A stretch of 64,000 nt of DNA. Origin: Bacillota bacterium (GTDB taxonomy: Bacteria > Bacillota > Bacilli > Paenibacillales > NBRC-103111). A program made the translations under genes and the position numbers. Shown piece by piece: positions 26,623 to 36,430 of the stretch. The notes below the pieces were generated by a model. It did not search any database and had not been told where the DNA came from. It was given only the letters and a program-made list of their open reading frames with translations. Positions within the stretch are counted from its first letter, which is position 1. Every line of letters starts with the position of its first letter. The stretch lies in contig JAEWIS010000061.1 in the NCBI GenBank assembly GCA_023386955.1, positions 62,001-126,000 on the forward strand, given 5' to 3'.

Positions 26623-28947
26623 ATGGTGTTTTATGAGGATCAGAGATTGGAAGCCATCCGCCGCCAGATTAAGACCAACCCTATAATTGAAAAGGGCTGG
26701 CTCTTACTGAAGGCCGAATCAGCAGGTTTTGGCAGTGAAGACGTGCAGGAGGTGGCGCGGACCCAGAAGGACATGCAGGACAGGGTGCGGCAGTTTGGCG
26801 GCAACAAACGCTTTACCTTGGGCAATTATATCCGGGAGCAGGCCAAACGGGCCCATCATCTGGCTTTTTTGTACCGGATGAATGGGGGGGCGGAGCTGGC
26901 CCGGGGGATCAAGGAGCTGATTCTCCTGATCGGTAAGGAAGAAGCCTGGCTGTACCAGACCGGCTCGGGAAGGGCCTCCGATCTGTGGACGGCGGATATC
27001 GGGCTTCATCTTTCCCTGGCTTACGACTGCATCCGGGATACGTTAACCCATGAAGAGAAGCGCACCATCGAGGAGCAGCTGTACACCAAGGCTTTTCTGC
27101 CATTGTATACAGACTGGCTGGACCCCACCCGCAAAATCCATGCCCTGGATACCATGGGCCATAACTGGTGGATTGTCTGTGTGTCCGGAGCCGGAATGGT
27201 TTTATTGACCCTGGGGGATCAGACGGAGGGATACGCAGCTTACCTGCATACCATTACGGAGGGGCTGAAGGAGTGGTTTGCCTACCCCGGCAATGTGCTT
27301 CAGAACAAAAAAGCCAACTTCGGTCCCAACGGCGATTATATCGAAACCATGAGCTATCTGGATTATGCTCTGGGCAGCTTTATGGTGTTTGAGGATTTGT
27401 ACCGGCGTACGACGGGAGAAACCAGTCTGTTTATCCAGCCGCTCCTTAGCCGCATTCCAGACGCGTATCTGGAGACGGTATTCCATCTCAACGGAAAGCT
27501 GCACAGCTTTACCTTCGGCGATTCGGGAGCCCGCAACGGCAATGGGCATGTATGGCTGCGGCTGGCGGAAGAATGCGGCAGAGGGGACATGCTGGCTTTT
27601 TTCCTGGCGAATCTGGATTTCCCGGCGGGACCGCTGGAGCTGTTTTATTATCCTGAACACATGGAGCCTAAATTTCCGGAGCACCGGCCTGGGGTCTCCC
27701 TATTGACCCACAGCGGCTATGGCATGATCCGGGACGGGAAAGCGACGGAGGACGGCGGCACCCTTCTGGCGGTCAAAACCGGGGAAAGCTGGAACCATAA
27801 CCATCTGGATGTTGGCACCTTCATCCTCGTTAGCGGCGGCAGGGAATGGATTATGGATTCGGGCTATTGCGTCTATTCCAAACCGCTGTACAACGCGTAT
27901 TACCGCCAGTCCATGGCGCATAATGTGGTGCTGCTGGACGGGGAAGGCCAGCCTCCGGACATGATCGAATTCGGCACCAAATTCGAAGGGAGACTGCCTG
28001 CTTATCTGGACGCACCGGATTACCGCTACCTGTTGGCGGACTGCACGGGACCCTACATGAACCTGTACCACCGCTTTTACCGGCATTTTTTCCTGCTGGA
28101 CGGATATCTGATTATGGTGGACGATCTGTTTGCCAACCGGGAGGGAAGCTTCCAATGGCTGCTGCATTATAACGGCACTGCCGAATTGGAAGAGGAAACG
28201 TTTCATATTACCCCGGATGCCACAACTCCCAACGAAAGCAGCAGGCTGACGGTACGCCATCTATACCCGGAGTCGAAACAATACATCCGTGAGAAGGGTT
28301 ACTCTGCTGCTGCCCATCGGGGAACGGGACTGGAGGATATTTTTCCGGAGGCGGAATATATGAAGGTGAGTGCTGAAGGGGAGAACCGCCGAATCAAGTT
28401 TATCACCCTGTTCACCCTGCCTCAGGCACCCTCGGTGACGGTGGAAAAACAAGCCGACGGCCAATTTCAAACCTTCCGGTTAACGTATCCTGACGGACGG
28501 GTGCTGATGGTGCTGTGCAATCTCCATGCCGATGGCCGGGTGATGCATGATAACGCCCACGGGAGCTTCGCCGGAATCGAAACGGATGCGTTCTTAAGCA
28601 CGGCGCTCTACAGTCCGGAAGGGGAGCTGGAGCGGATCACCCTGCATAACGGCAGCTACTGGAAAAGCGGTGGGAATTGCCGGTTCAGCTCGTTATTAAA
28701 GGCGGATGCTTATATCGATTACCGGGACGGTCTTGCCATCCGGACCAGTCTGACGTCGGATGCTTGGTGTTATTTCGACTGCAGGAATGAAGGAGAGTCC
28801 GCTTTGTCAGCCAATGGATTTCTGAAGGACCCCATGTCCGGACTCTGGAAACGCCAGATGAAGCAAGGCCAGTCGTATGTCCGGTTGGAATCGCCACAAA
28901 ATCACACGCCTAACCCGGCAGAGGAGGTCCGCCATGTTTTGGACTGA
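26623..28947 (+). CDS. Heparinase II/III-like polysaccharide lyase family protein
   Basis: The 774-residue protein has an alpha-barrel N-terminal half (WWIVCVSGAGMVLL near 185) and the C-terminal heparinase II/III beta-sandwich. The latter is marked by GESWNHNHLDVGTFILVSGG around 387-406 and IMDSGY, with conserved His residues; RQSMAHNVVLLDG follows. There is no signal peptide, so it should act in the cytoplasm on imported uronic-acid-containing oligosaccharides, if it is a lyase. The SD is AGGAGGGAG before ATG. Its last 14 bases overlap the mannosidase gene, showing tight coupling. The exact polysaccharide lyase family cannot be told from motifs alone. Confidence 0.8.
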   Translation: MVFYEDQRLEAIRRQIKTNPIIEKGWLLLKAESAGFGSEDVQEVARTQKDMQDRVRQFGGNKRFTLGNYIREQAKRAHHLAFLYRMNGGAELARGIKELILLIGKEEAWLYQTGSGRASDLWTADIGLHLSLAYDCIRDTLTHEEKRTIEEQLYTKAFLPLYTDWLDPTRKIHALDTMGHNWWIVCVSGAGMVLLTLGDQTEGYAAYLHTITEGLKEWFAYPGNVLQNKKANFGPNGDYIETMSYLDYALGSFMVFEDLYRRTTGETSLFIQPLLSRIPDAYLETVFHLNGKLHSFTFGDSGARNGNGHVWLRLAEECGRGDMLAFFLANLDFPAGPLELFYYPEHMEPKFPEHRPGVSLLTHSGYGMIRDGKATEDGGTLLAVKTGESWNHNHLDVGTFILVSGGREWIMDSGYCVYSKPLYNAYYRQSMAHNVVLLDGEGQPPDMIEFGTKFEGRLPAYLDAPDYRYLLADCTGPYMNLYHRFYRHFFLLDGYLIMVDDLFANREGSFQWLLHYNGTAELEEETFHITPDATTPNESSRLTVRHLYPESKQYIREKGYSAAAHRGTGLEDIFPEAEYMKVSAEGENRRIKFITLFTLPQAPSVTVEKQADGQFQTFRLTYPDGRVLMVLCNLHADGRVMHDNAHGSFAGIETDAFLSTALYSPEGELERITLHNGSYWKSGGNCRFSSLLKADAYIDYRDGLAIRTSLTSDAWCYFDCRNEGESALSANGFLKDPMSGLWKRQMKQGQSYVRLESPQNHTPNPAEEVRHVLD

Positions 28948-31900
28948 AGAGAAATTGAAGCAGCGTATTGCTGAAATCGGGGAGCTGCGCTACCGGACCA
29001 TCACCCGTTTTGAAGTGCTGGAGATGCTGACGGATGAACTCGGGGAAATAGCTGCCGAACCTCCCAGCCAAGATACCTGGGAAACCCTGCAGCTGGGAGA
29101 CCGGTGGAGCGGCAGAGACCGCTATGTCTGGCTCAAGGTGGAGGCGCTGCTTCCTAAGCAATTGGCGGAGCACCGGCTGGTGGGGCGGTTCGATTTTGGC
29201 CGGACTCATCACGGCAATAGCCAGGGCTTCGAATCCCTGCTGTTCCTGAATGGCCGTCCGCTGCAAGGCGTGGACAGCAATCACCAGGAGGTATTCCTGG
29301 ATGAGCTGGCGGAACAACCGGTGCAGCTGATCTTCCGGCTGTGGTCCGGCCTGGAGGGCGGAGGTGTGCCCCAGCTTCAGATTCATGAGATCAAACGGGC
29401 AGAGCTCAGCTTCCTTCATAAGGCATCAGACGATCTGTATTATACCGCGCGGGCCGTCCGGGAAACCGTATCTGTGCTGCCGGACACGACTCCCGACAGA
29501 CAAGCGCTGCTGGCTCTGTTGAACCGTTCCCTAAACCGGGTGGACTGGTCCAAACCCGGCTCCGATGCCTATTACGGCTCTGTCGCGGAAGCGGCAGCGG
29601 CGCTCCGGGAAGGGCTGGAGCTGCTTCCCGCCAACCATCCCGTCACTGTTCGCTGTATCGGGCATACCCATATCGATGTGGCCTGGCTGTGGCGGCTGCG
29701 CCATACCCGGGAAAAAGCAGCACGCTCCTTTTCCACGGTGCTGCGCCTGATGGAGGAGTATCCGGAATATATCTTTTTGCAAACCCAGCCCCAATTGTAT
29801 GAATATATCAAAACGGACTACCCGGAACTGTACACGCAAATCGGTGAGCGCATCCGGGAGGGACGCTGGGAGGCAGGCGGCGCCATGTGGCTGGAGGCTG
29901 ACTGCAACCTAACCTCCGGCGAATCCCTGGTGCGGCAGATCTTGTTCGGTACCCGCTTCTTCCGGGAGGAATTCGGCGCAGAGTGCAAGTATCTCTGGCT
30001 GCCCGATGTGTTCGGGTACAGCTGGGCCCTGCCGCAGATTCTCCGCAAATCGGGCATCACTTCTTTTATGACCACGAAAATCAGCTGGAGCCAGTACAAC
30101 CGGATGCCCCATGACACCTTCGTCTGGAGGGGGATGGACGGCTCGGAGGTGCTGACCCATTTTATAACGACGCCTGAAATTGAGTTTCCCCACGAAACCT
30201 ACTACACCTATAACGGTTATGTGGTGCCCGAGACGCTGACCGGCATCTGGCGGAATTACCGGGACAAAGCCTGGAACGAGGAGCTGCTGCTCTGCTACGG
30301 CTTCGGGGACGGGGGCGGCGGTGTCAACCGGGATATGCTGGAGATGCGCCGCAGGCTGGACCGGATGCCGGGATTGCCCAAGGCTGTAACGGGTCGGGCG
30401 GACACCTTCTTCCAGGAGCTGGAGGAAAAAGCGGCGGGAACCGATCAATACGTGCATGTCTGGGACGGGGAGCTGTATCTGGAGAATCACCGGGGCACCT
30501 ACACCAGCCAGGCCTTTATTAAAAAGGCCAACCGGCGCTTTGAGCTGTCCCTGCGGGAAACGGAGCTGTGGTCGGTTTGGGCGGGAGTATTAAACTCAGG
30601 GGTATCTCTTAATCAAACCCAGGAGCAGTTGAACCGGGTTTGGAAAATCGTGCTTCGCAACCAGTTTCATGATATTATTCCCGGCTCCTCTATTGCGGAG
30701 GTATACGAGGACGCCCGGGTGGAGTATGCGGAAGCGGCACAACTGCTGGAGCAGGTGAAGCGGGAAACGGAGGCAGCCTTGCTAAGCGGCGGCGGTACAG
30801 CATCTGTTGCTGCCGATAGCGGCCGGGATACAGCCAGGGGCTTCACTGTGTGGAACAGCGCTTCCTGGCATCGGTCCGGGCTAGTAACCCTTGCGGCGGA
30901 TGACGGGCAAAGCACCGGCTGCTGGAGGCGGCCCGACCACTCCCCGCTGCAGGCCCAGTGGACGCCCGAGGGATGGCTGGTGGAGGTGGCGGATGCGCCT
31001 TCTTGCGGGTTCACGACCGTTTGGTATGAGCCGGAGGGTACGTCAGTGGAGACGGGCCACATTCCCTTTACCTTTAATGAGATAAGTCTGGAAACGCCGT
31101 TCTATGAACTGGAGTGGAACGAGGCTGGACAATTTACCCGTATCTATGATCGTCAACTAGGCAGAGAGGTGCTGTCTCCCGGCGCTTGTGGCAACCTGCT
31201 GCAGGTGTTTGAGGACAAACCCATGCAGTTCGATGCCTGGAATATTGACCTGTTCTACCAGGAGAAATCCCGCACGGTTACGGAGCTGCGGTCTGTCCGT
31301 CTTCAGGAGGCCGGTCCCCTGCGGGCGGTGGTTGCCTTCGAATGGGGGTATATGGATTCCGTGATCCGCCAGGAGCTGATTGTGTATGCCGGCAGCCGCC
31401 GGATGGATTTCCGGACGGCAGTAGATTGGAGGGAGCAGCACCAGCTGCTGAAGGCGGCCTTTCCCGTGGATATCCGTACAACGGAAGCTACGTATGACGT
31501 CCAGTTCGGCAATGTGAAGCGCCCGACCCACTGGAACACCAGCTGGGATTATGCCCGGTTCGAAAATGTAGGCCACCAGTGGGTGGATCTGTCGGAGCGC
31601 GGCTACGGCGTCAGCCTGCTGAACGATTGCAAATACGGCTACGATGTAAAGGAAAACGTGCTGCGCATCAGTCTGATTAAATCCGCCACCTATCCCGATC
31701 CGCAGGCGGATCAGGGAGAGCAACAGTTTACGTATTCCCTTTTGCCCCATCAGGGGGATTGGCTTAGTGGAGATACAGTCCGGGAGGCCTGGGATCTGAA
31801 TTGCCCCATGGTTGGGGCGGCCGGATTGCCGGAGGGAGAGGCAGGCTCCTTCATCTCCTTGTCCGCTGACCATGTTTGGATCGATGCGGTCAAAGCCGCC

Positions 31901-32113
31901 GAGGACGGAACCGGAATTATTCTCCGCCTGCATGAGTTTGCAGGACGCCGGGGACAGGTTGCTGTGCACACTGCATGCGAATTGGCCTCCTGGCAGGAGA
32001 CGGATCTGATGGAGCGTCCGGAGGGAGAGATGCAAACAGGCCTCATTCAGTTTCATATAAAACCCTATGAGATCAAAACCTTCTTACTCCGTTTGAAGGG
32101 GGGAGGGGCATGA
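28934..32113 (+). CDS. Alpha-mannosidase, GH38 family
   Basis: The 1059-residue cytoplasmic glycosidase shows the GH38 hallmarks. HTHIDVAWLW near residue 242 supplies zinc ligands, and WLPDVFGYSWALPQ near 355 carries the Asp nucleophile. ENHRGTYTSQA near 515 and the C-terminal beta domains complete the layout. It removes alpha-linked mannose from oligosaccharides. The ATG at 28934 has GAGGAGG upstream and lies inside the preceding gene; the stop overlaps the next gene's ATG as ATGA. No export signal is present. With the lyase-like neighbour it suggests a mannose- and uronate-containing glycan. Confidence 0.93.
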   Translation: MFWTEEKLKQRIAEIGELRYRTITRFEVLEMLTDELGEIAAEPPSQDTWETLQLGDRWSGRDRYVWLKVEALLPKQLAEHRLVGRFDFGRTHHGNSQGFESLLFLNGRPLQGVDSNHQEVFLDELAEQPVQLIFRLWSGLEGGGVPQLQIHEIKRAELSFLHKASDDLYYTARAVRETVSVLPDTTPDRQALLALLNRSLNRVDWSKPGSDAYYGSVAEAAAALREGLELLPANHPVTVRCIGHTHIDVAWLWRLRHTREKAARSFSTVLRLMEEYPEYIFLQTQPQLYEYIKTDYPELYTQIGERIREGRWEAGGAMWLEADCNLTSGESLVRQILFGTRFFREEFGAECKYLWLPDVFGYSWALPQILRKSGITSFMTTKISWSQYNRMPHDTFVWRGMDGSEVLTHFITTPEIEFPHETYYTYNGYVVPETLTGIWRNYRDKAWNEELLLCYGFGDGGGGVNRDMLEMRRRLDRMPGLPKAVTGRADTFFQELEEKAAGTDQYVHVWDGELYLENHRGTYTSQAFIKKANRRFELSLRETELWSVWAGVLNSGVSLNQTQEQLNRVWKIVLRNQFHDIIPGSSIAEVYEDARVEYAEAAQLLEQVKRETEAALLSGGGTASVAADSGRDTARGFTVWNSASWHRSGLVTLAADDGQSTGCWRRPDHSPLQAQWTPEGWLVEVADAPSCGFTTVWYEPEGTSVETGHIPFTFNEISLETPFYELEWNEAGQFTRIYDRQLGREVLSPGACGNLLQVFEDKPMQFDAWNIDLFYQEKSRTVTELRSVRLQEAGPLRAVVAFEWGYMDSVIRQELIVYAGSRRMDFRTAVDWREQHQLLKAAFPVDIRTTEATYDVQFGNVKRPTHWNTSWDYARFENVGHQWVDLSERGYGVSLLNDCKYGYDVKENVLRISLIKSATYPDPQADQGEQQFTYSLLPHQGDWLSGDTVREAWDLNCPMVGAAGLPEGEAGSFISLSADHVWIDAVKAAEDGTGIILRLHEFAGRRGQVAVHTACELASWQETDLMERPEGEMQTGLIQFHIKPYEIKTFLLRLKGGGA

Positions 32114-34851
32114 AGCCTAACCAACTGGAATGTATAGAAACAGATGTTCTGATAGCCGGTGGAGGCACCTCCGGCTGTCTGGCCGCTTTGGCTGCAGCTG
32201 AAGAAGGCGCCCGGGTGGTGTTGGTTGAAAGTGACAGTGCATTGGGCGGTGTCGCCACCAGAGGCGGCATTCACCGGTATTATTACGGTTCGGCGGGCGG
32301 GCTTCAGGAGCTGGTGGACCGCCGGACGGAGGAGATTGCCCGGGTGTTCGGAGGCAAAACTAAGGGTTTTCATCCGGAGGCCAAACGGGCAGCACTGAGC
32401 GCCTTGTGTGCGGAGCGGGGCGTACAGGTGTTTTTAAATACGGTGGTCAATGGTGTTGCGATGTCCGGTACAACCGTGTCCGGTGTCAGAGCCGCATCCC
32501 CGTGGGGGCAGCTCCGGATTACGGCCAAGGTTACTGTGGATTGTACGGGAAACGGCAGTGTTGTCCGTATGGCCGGAGGCACACTCCGCTACGGCCGGGA
32601 GCTGGACGGCATTTACCATAACTATTCCTATATCCCCCGGGGCCTGCAGAACGGTGTCCTGGGGTATGACAATCTGGACGCCGGCTGGGTGGATCCGTAT
32701 GATCCGTGGGATGTGACCCGGGCTTTCTTCCGCGGCCGTGAATGGGTGGCGGAGGCCTGCCGGCAGGGCAGCCGTTACTTCGGATTGTCTGCGATGCTTG
32801 GCCTTCGTGAAGGGGGACGGATCGAAGGGGACACAACCATCCGTCTGGCGGATTATATCGAGGATACTCCCTCGCCGGAGGTCATCACCCGGAGCTACTC
32901 CCATCTGGATAATCACGGCTTTGATACCGGCAACGAAAGCGGGTTCAGCCAGCTGTGGATCTCCGTATTGGGCCTGTTCACCAAAGGGCTGTGGTGCGAT
33001 ATCCCCTACGGCAGTCTGCTGCCCCGCGGCTTGGAGGGAATCCTGGTTGGCGGCCGCGCGTTATCCGTGGACCGGGATGTCTCCATGGGTGTCCGAATGC
33101 AAAAGGACATGCACAAGGTAGGAGAGGCGGCAGGTGTTGCAGCTGTCCTGAGCCTTCGTAACCGGGTGAGCCCAAGGAGCCTTGACCGGAGTGAGCTGCA
33201 GCAGCGGCTGGTGGAGCGCGGAGTATTGGAGCAGGGTGATCTGGAACGGAAGGATGGGCGCAATCTACGGTTTGCTCAAGAACCGCTTGCCCATATCCAT
33301 CCAAAGGAAATCCAGGCTGCGCCGGAGAGCCTCCTGCGTGATCTGATCCAAGCTTTAGGAACAGGAGAGGGCTGGAAGGCGGTTTGGCTGCTGGCCCATA
33401 AAGCCGGTCCCCGTGCGTCCGTGATCCGGGCGCTGACCGGGAAGCTGCAGGAGGACAGTCCGATTGAAGAAAGGATGATGGCCGCCATTACACTGTGCCT
33501 TATGGACAGTCATGAAGCGGTTCCCTTCCTGCTGGAGTTAATCGCATCCAAGGAAAAAACAAAGCTCAGCGATCATCCGAAGTGTGTTCCCTTTTGGGTG
33601 GCGGCATTTGTATTGCTGCGGCTCTTGAAGAGCAGAGCGGCATTACAGCAAGCTTTGAAGGCTCTGGAGGAAACAGAATCCTCCGTCATCCATACCTTTC
33701 TGCTGGATTATCTCTCGGTGCTGCTGCCGGATATGTCCCAGGATGAACAAAACCGGACGGCCTCAGTGCTATTCCGATACCTGCAGCGCACTGAACTGGG
33801 GGCGGACTACCTGATGCATGGCGAGCGGCCGGAATCCCTTCACTGGAGCTTGGAGCTGCGGGGAGCCATTCTCCTGAAAAGGTTGGGCCGCGAAGCCCCG
33901 GTACCGGATGTATGGCGGGAAGCAGAAGCTGATCCCCGGCGGTATGTGGGCCGGGCAGCCGAATATCTGCTGAACCCGGCATTAGCCAGCCGTGTTCACG
34001 CTTCACAAGAGATAAACCTGGGGGAATACGATGCCGCTGTAATCGGGGGCAGTGTGGCCGGAGTCGTGTGCGCCGCCAAGCTGGCCGGCCGGGGATTGCG
34101 CGTGGTGCTGGTGGAGAGCAGCGGAAGCCTGCTCACTGAAATCACCCGCGCCAGGCGGACGCAATGGTCCATCACGCCTCCAGCCTCCCCGGATTCCGCT
34201 TCCGGCCAGCTATTGCAGGCTTTGCTGAAGGCTGGTGCATACCGGAATGGGGAACTGGAGCCGGTTCTGGTCCAGCTGGCGGCAGACCGTTACATCCAGA
34301 GTTCCGGAACACTTGTTCTGTTCGAGGCGTTATATCAAGAAGCGGTTCCTGACCCGCAGGAACCGGGACATACGCTAATTTATTTGGCTTTAAAAAACGG
34401 TACAGGGACTTTACAGGTCCGACACGCCGTTTTCCACGGAAGCCCAATAGAGGCTCCCAAGCCGTCAGCGTCCTGTTTTACCCTGGCTGCAGTTCTTGTC
34501 GGGATGGTCGATCAACAGCCCTTCACCTGTGAATTGCCTGCTGTACAAGGAAATGTGACGGTGCAGCTGCGCCAGGGCTTTTATCCGGAGGAAGCTATTA
34601 TGGAACTGAGCTGGTATGGGGAAGGACTTTCATCGGAGGGAGCCGCTATGGCTTTCGTTGTAGAGGCGGTGAAAGAGCTTCGCAAGCTGGGCCGAATTCC
34701 GGAGGAGGCTTCATTGGCGTATATCGCTGATATCCCCTGGCAGGAGCCAAAAGTGGGGAATAATCGAGGTGTGGAACATTCGTTCTCATTGCAATCCCTT
34801 TTGCAAACGGGGGAGGATATGGCGGATCGAATATTAGGTCTGCCCAATTAA
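32110..34851 (+). CDS. FAD-dependent oxidoreductase with a second Rossmann FAD module
   Basis: The 913-residue protein begins with a FAD-binding Rossmann motif (VLIAGGGTSGCLAALAAAEE, ~13-32) and the rest of a FAD_oxidored domain. GILVGGRALSVDRDVSMGVR near 310-330 is the typical closing motif. Residues ~390-620 are helical, HEAT-like. At ~637 a second dinucleotide motif appears (AAVIGGSVAGVVCAAKLAG, then VVLVES), but the rest of that domain is shorter than a full oxidoreductase. It is coupled to the mannosidase by an ATGA overlap. FAD_oxidored proteins occur often in Gram-positive glycan loci, and a sugar-oxidising role is possible but unproved. The tandem layout is unusual. Confidence 0.8.
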   Translation: MKPNQLECIETDVLIAGGGTSGCLAALAAAEEGARVVLVESDSALGGVATRGGIHRYYYGSAGGLQELVDRRTEEIARVFGGKTKGFHPEAKRAALSALCAERGVQVFLNTVVNGVAMSGTTVSGVRAASPWGQLRITAKVTVDCTGNGSVVRMAGGTLRYGRELDGIYHNYSYIPRGLQNGVLGYDNLDAGWVDPYDPWDVTRAFFRGREWVAEACRQGSRYFGLSAMLGLREGGRIEGDTTIRLADYIEDTPSPEVITRSYSHLDNHGFDTGNESGFSQLWISVLGLFTKGLWCDIPYGSLLPRGLEGILVGGRALSVDRDVSMGVRMQKDMHKVGEAAGVAAVLSLRNRVSPRSLDRSELQQRLVERGVLEQGDLERKDGRNLRFAQEPLAHIHPKEIQAAPESLLRDLIQALGTGEGWKAVWLLAHKAGPRASVIRALTGKLQEDSPIEERMMAAITLCLMDSHEAVPFLLELIASKEKTKLSDHPKCVPFWVAAFVLLRLLKSRAALQQALKALEETESSVIHTFLLDYLSVLLPDMSQDEQNRTASVLFRYLQRTELGADYLMHGERPESLHWSLELRGAILLKRLGREAPVPDVWREAEADPRRYVGRAAEYLLNPALASRVHASQEINLGEYDAAVIGGSVAGVVCAAKLAGRGLRVVLVESSGSLLTEITRARRTQWSITPPASPDSASGQLLQALLKAGAYRNGELEPVLVQLAADRYIQSSGTLVLFEALYQEAVPDPQEPGHTLIYLALKNGTGTLQVRHAVFHGSPIEAPKPSASCFTLAAVLVGMVDQQPFTCELPAVQGNVTVQLRQGFYPEEAIMELSWYGEGLSSEGAAMAFVVEAVKELRKLGRIPEEASLAYIADIPWQEPKVGNNRGVEHSFSLQSLLQTGEDMADRILGLPN

Positions 34852-34865
34852 TCTTACTCAAGCAG

Positions 34866-34904
34866 GGAGTCTTCCATCTAATGGGAGACTCCTTATTGTT
34901 TCTC
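34866..34904 (+). terminator. Terminator of the glycan operon
   Basis: GGAGTCTTCC pairs with GGGAGACTCC around a 7-base loop, followed by a T-rich tail. Confidence 0.8.
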
Positions 34905-35099
34905 CCCATAAGCGGACAGAAGAGCCTCACTGCCTATAGGGGGGATTGCATCAGGCATATCCCTTAGTGCCGGAACTATGGAGGTTGTGATTCTGGTTTT
35001 GGCGGGGTTCGGCTTCCTGCTTTATCCGGCACGGCATGGATATAACGCTCCAGCCGGGGGACAATAAACCAACCTTGTCATTTCCGGGAGGAATGTATT

Positions 35100-36326
35100 A
35101 TGAATATGCAATCCGGCATTTATTATTGGCCAACCACCTACCCTGATGCCCCGTCGTATCCTGTTTTGGAGAGGGATGCCGAATGTGATGTGGCCATTAT
35201 CGGAGGGGGAAGCTCCGCGGCGCAATGTGCGTATTATCTGGCGGGGAAGGGTTTGTCCACCCTTGTTCTGGAAAAAGGAAGAGTAGGAAGCGGGAGCACC
35301 AGCACCAACACTGCTCTGATCCAATATTCCGGGGAGAAAATGTTTACCTCTTTGGCTCACACCTTCGGGGAGGCCTATACCGGGCGGCATCTCATGCTGC
35401 TGAAGGAAGCGATTGACGATATCGAAGCCGCCTCCAGTAAACTGGAGATGGATGTGGAGTTTCGCCGCAGGGATACCCTGTATGCCGCCAGCTGTCCGGA
35501 GGATGTGGAACGTTTGCATGCCGAATATACCTATATTAAAAGCCACGGGATCCAAATCGATTTCTGGAGCAAAAGCCAGGTGGAGGCCCATTACCCCTTC
35601 AGCCGTGAAGCCGCTATCTATTCCCATAATGACGGGGAACTGAATCCTTACAAGTACACCCATGGGTTATTTCAATATGCGGTTAAGCATGGTGTTCAGA
35701 TTTATGAATTTTCTGGAATGAACGGGCATCATGTTGACGAAAAGCTGAAGCGGACCGTCATATCGACAAAAACGGGGTATCACGTCAGCGCCCGATATGT
35801 TATATTTGCCGCGGGCTATGAAAATATGGATATCCGGAAGGAAAAACAGGCCTCCTTTGTCAGCACCTATACCGTCACCACCCAGCCTGTAGCGGATTTC
35901 TCCACCTGGTATAACCGGACGCTGCTCTGGGAAACCGCCCGGCCTTACATCTATATCCGGACCACGGTGGACAACCGTGTTATCATCGGCGGCCTGGATG
36001 ACAATACCTATTATCCGGAAGATCGGGACAGCAAGCTGATGCATAAAAAAAACCAGCTGATTGTAGAATTCAACAAGCTGTTCCCCACCATCCAGGTAGA
36101 GCCGGCTTATTATTGCGCCGCTTTTTATGGAGGAATTACTGACGGGCTGCCTATCATCGGCAAATATCCAGAGGTGCCGGGCAGCTATTTTCTGCTGGCG
36201 TACGGGGATAACGGCACCGTCTACAGCCAGCTGTTGGCCAAGAAAATCGTTCAGGAAATCGTGGAGGGCCACAGTCCCGACCTGGAGTTGTACCTGCAGG
36301 ACCGGCCTTTGCTTGTTCAGGTTTAG
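35100..36326 (+). CDS. FAD-dependent amine/amino-acid oxidase (DAO family)
   Basis: The 408-residue cytoplasmic flavoenzyme has the FAD-binding motif CDVAIIGGGSSAAQCAYYLA at ~29-48 and GSGSTSTNTALIQY at 64-77. Near the C-terminus is a DAO-type closing segment (AAFYGGITDGLPIIGK, then LLAYGDNGTVYSQLLA). It resembles gamma-glutamylputrescine oxidase-like proteins. GGGAGG precedes ATG by 8 bases. It forms a single unit closed by a strong terminator. Substrate is unknown; proximity to the glycan operon is probably incidental because a terminator separates them. Confidence 0.85.
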   Translation: MNMQSGIYYWPTTYPDAPSYPVLERDAECDVAIIGGGSSAAQCAYYLAGKGLSTLVLEKGRVGSGSTSTNTALIQYSGEKMFTSLAHTFGEAYTGRHLMLLKEAIDDIEAASSKLEMDVEFRRRDTLYAASCPEDVERLHAEYTYIKSHGIQIDFWSKSQVEAHYPFSREAAIYSHNDGELNPYKYTHGLFQYAVKHGVQIYEFSGMNGHHVDEKLKRTVISTKTGYHVSARYVIFAAGYENMDIRKEKQASFVSTYTVTTQPVADFSTWYNRTLLWETARPYIYIRTTVDNRVIIGGLDDNTYYPEDRDSKLMHKKNQLIVEFNKLFPTIQVEPAYYCAAFYGGITDGLPIIGKYPEVPGSYFLLAYGDNGTVYSQLLAKKIVQEIVEGHSPDLELYLQDRPLLVQV

Positions 36327-36341
36327 AAATGAACGTGTGAA

Positions 36342-36374
36342 AACAGCCCGATAATGGGCTGTTTTTTATTTTTT
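36342..36374 (+). terminator. Terminator after the DAO-family gene
   Basis: AACAGCCC pairs with GGGCTGTT around GATAAT, followed by a long T-run. Confidence 0.95.
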
Positions 36375-36430
36375 CAAAAAAAATGGAACTTTTTCCGGAT
36401 TTGGAATGTCTGTTTAGTGGAGGTGAGGCA

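Noticed and set aside
28877..28933. Upstream extension of the GH38 protein
   Set aside because: It lies in the lyase-like gene without its own ribosome site, while ATG at 28934 follows GAGGAGG directly.
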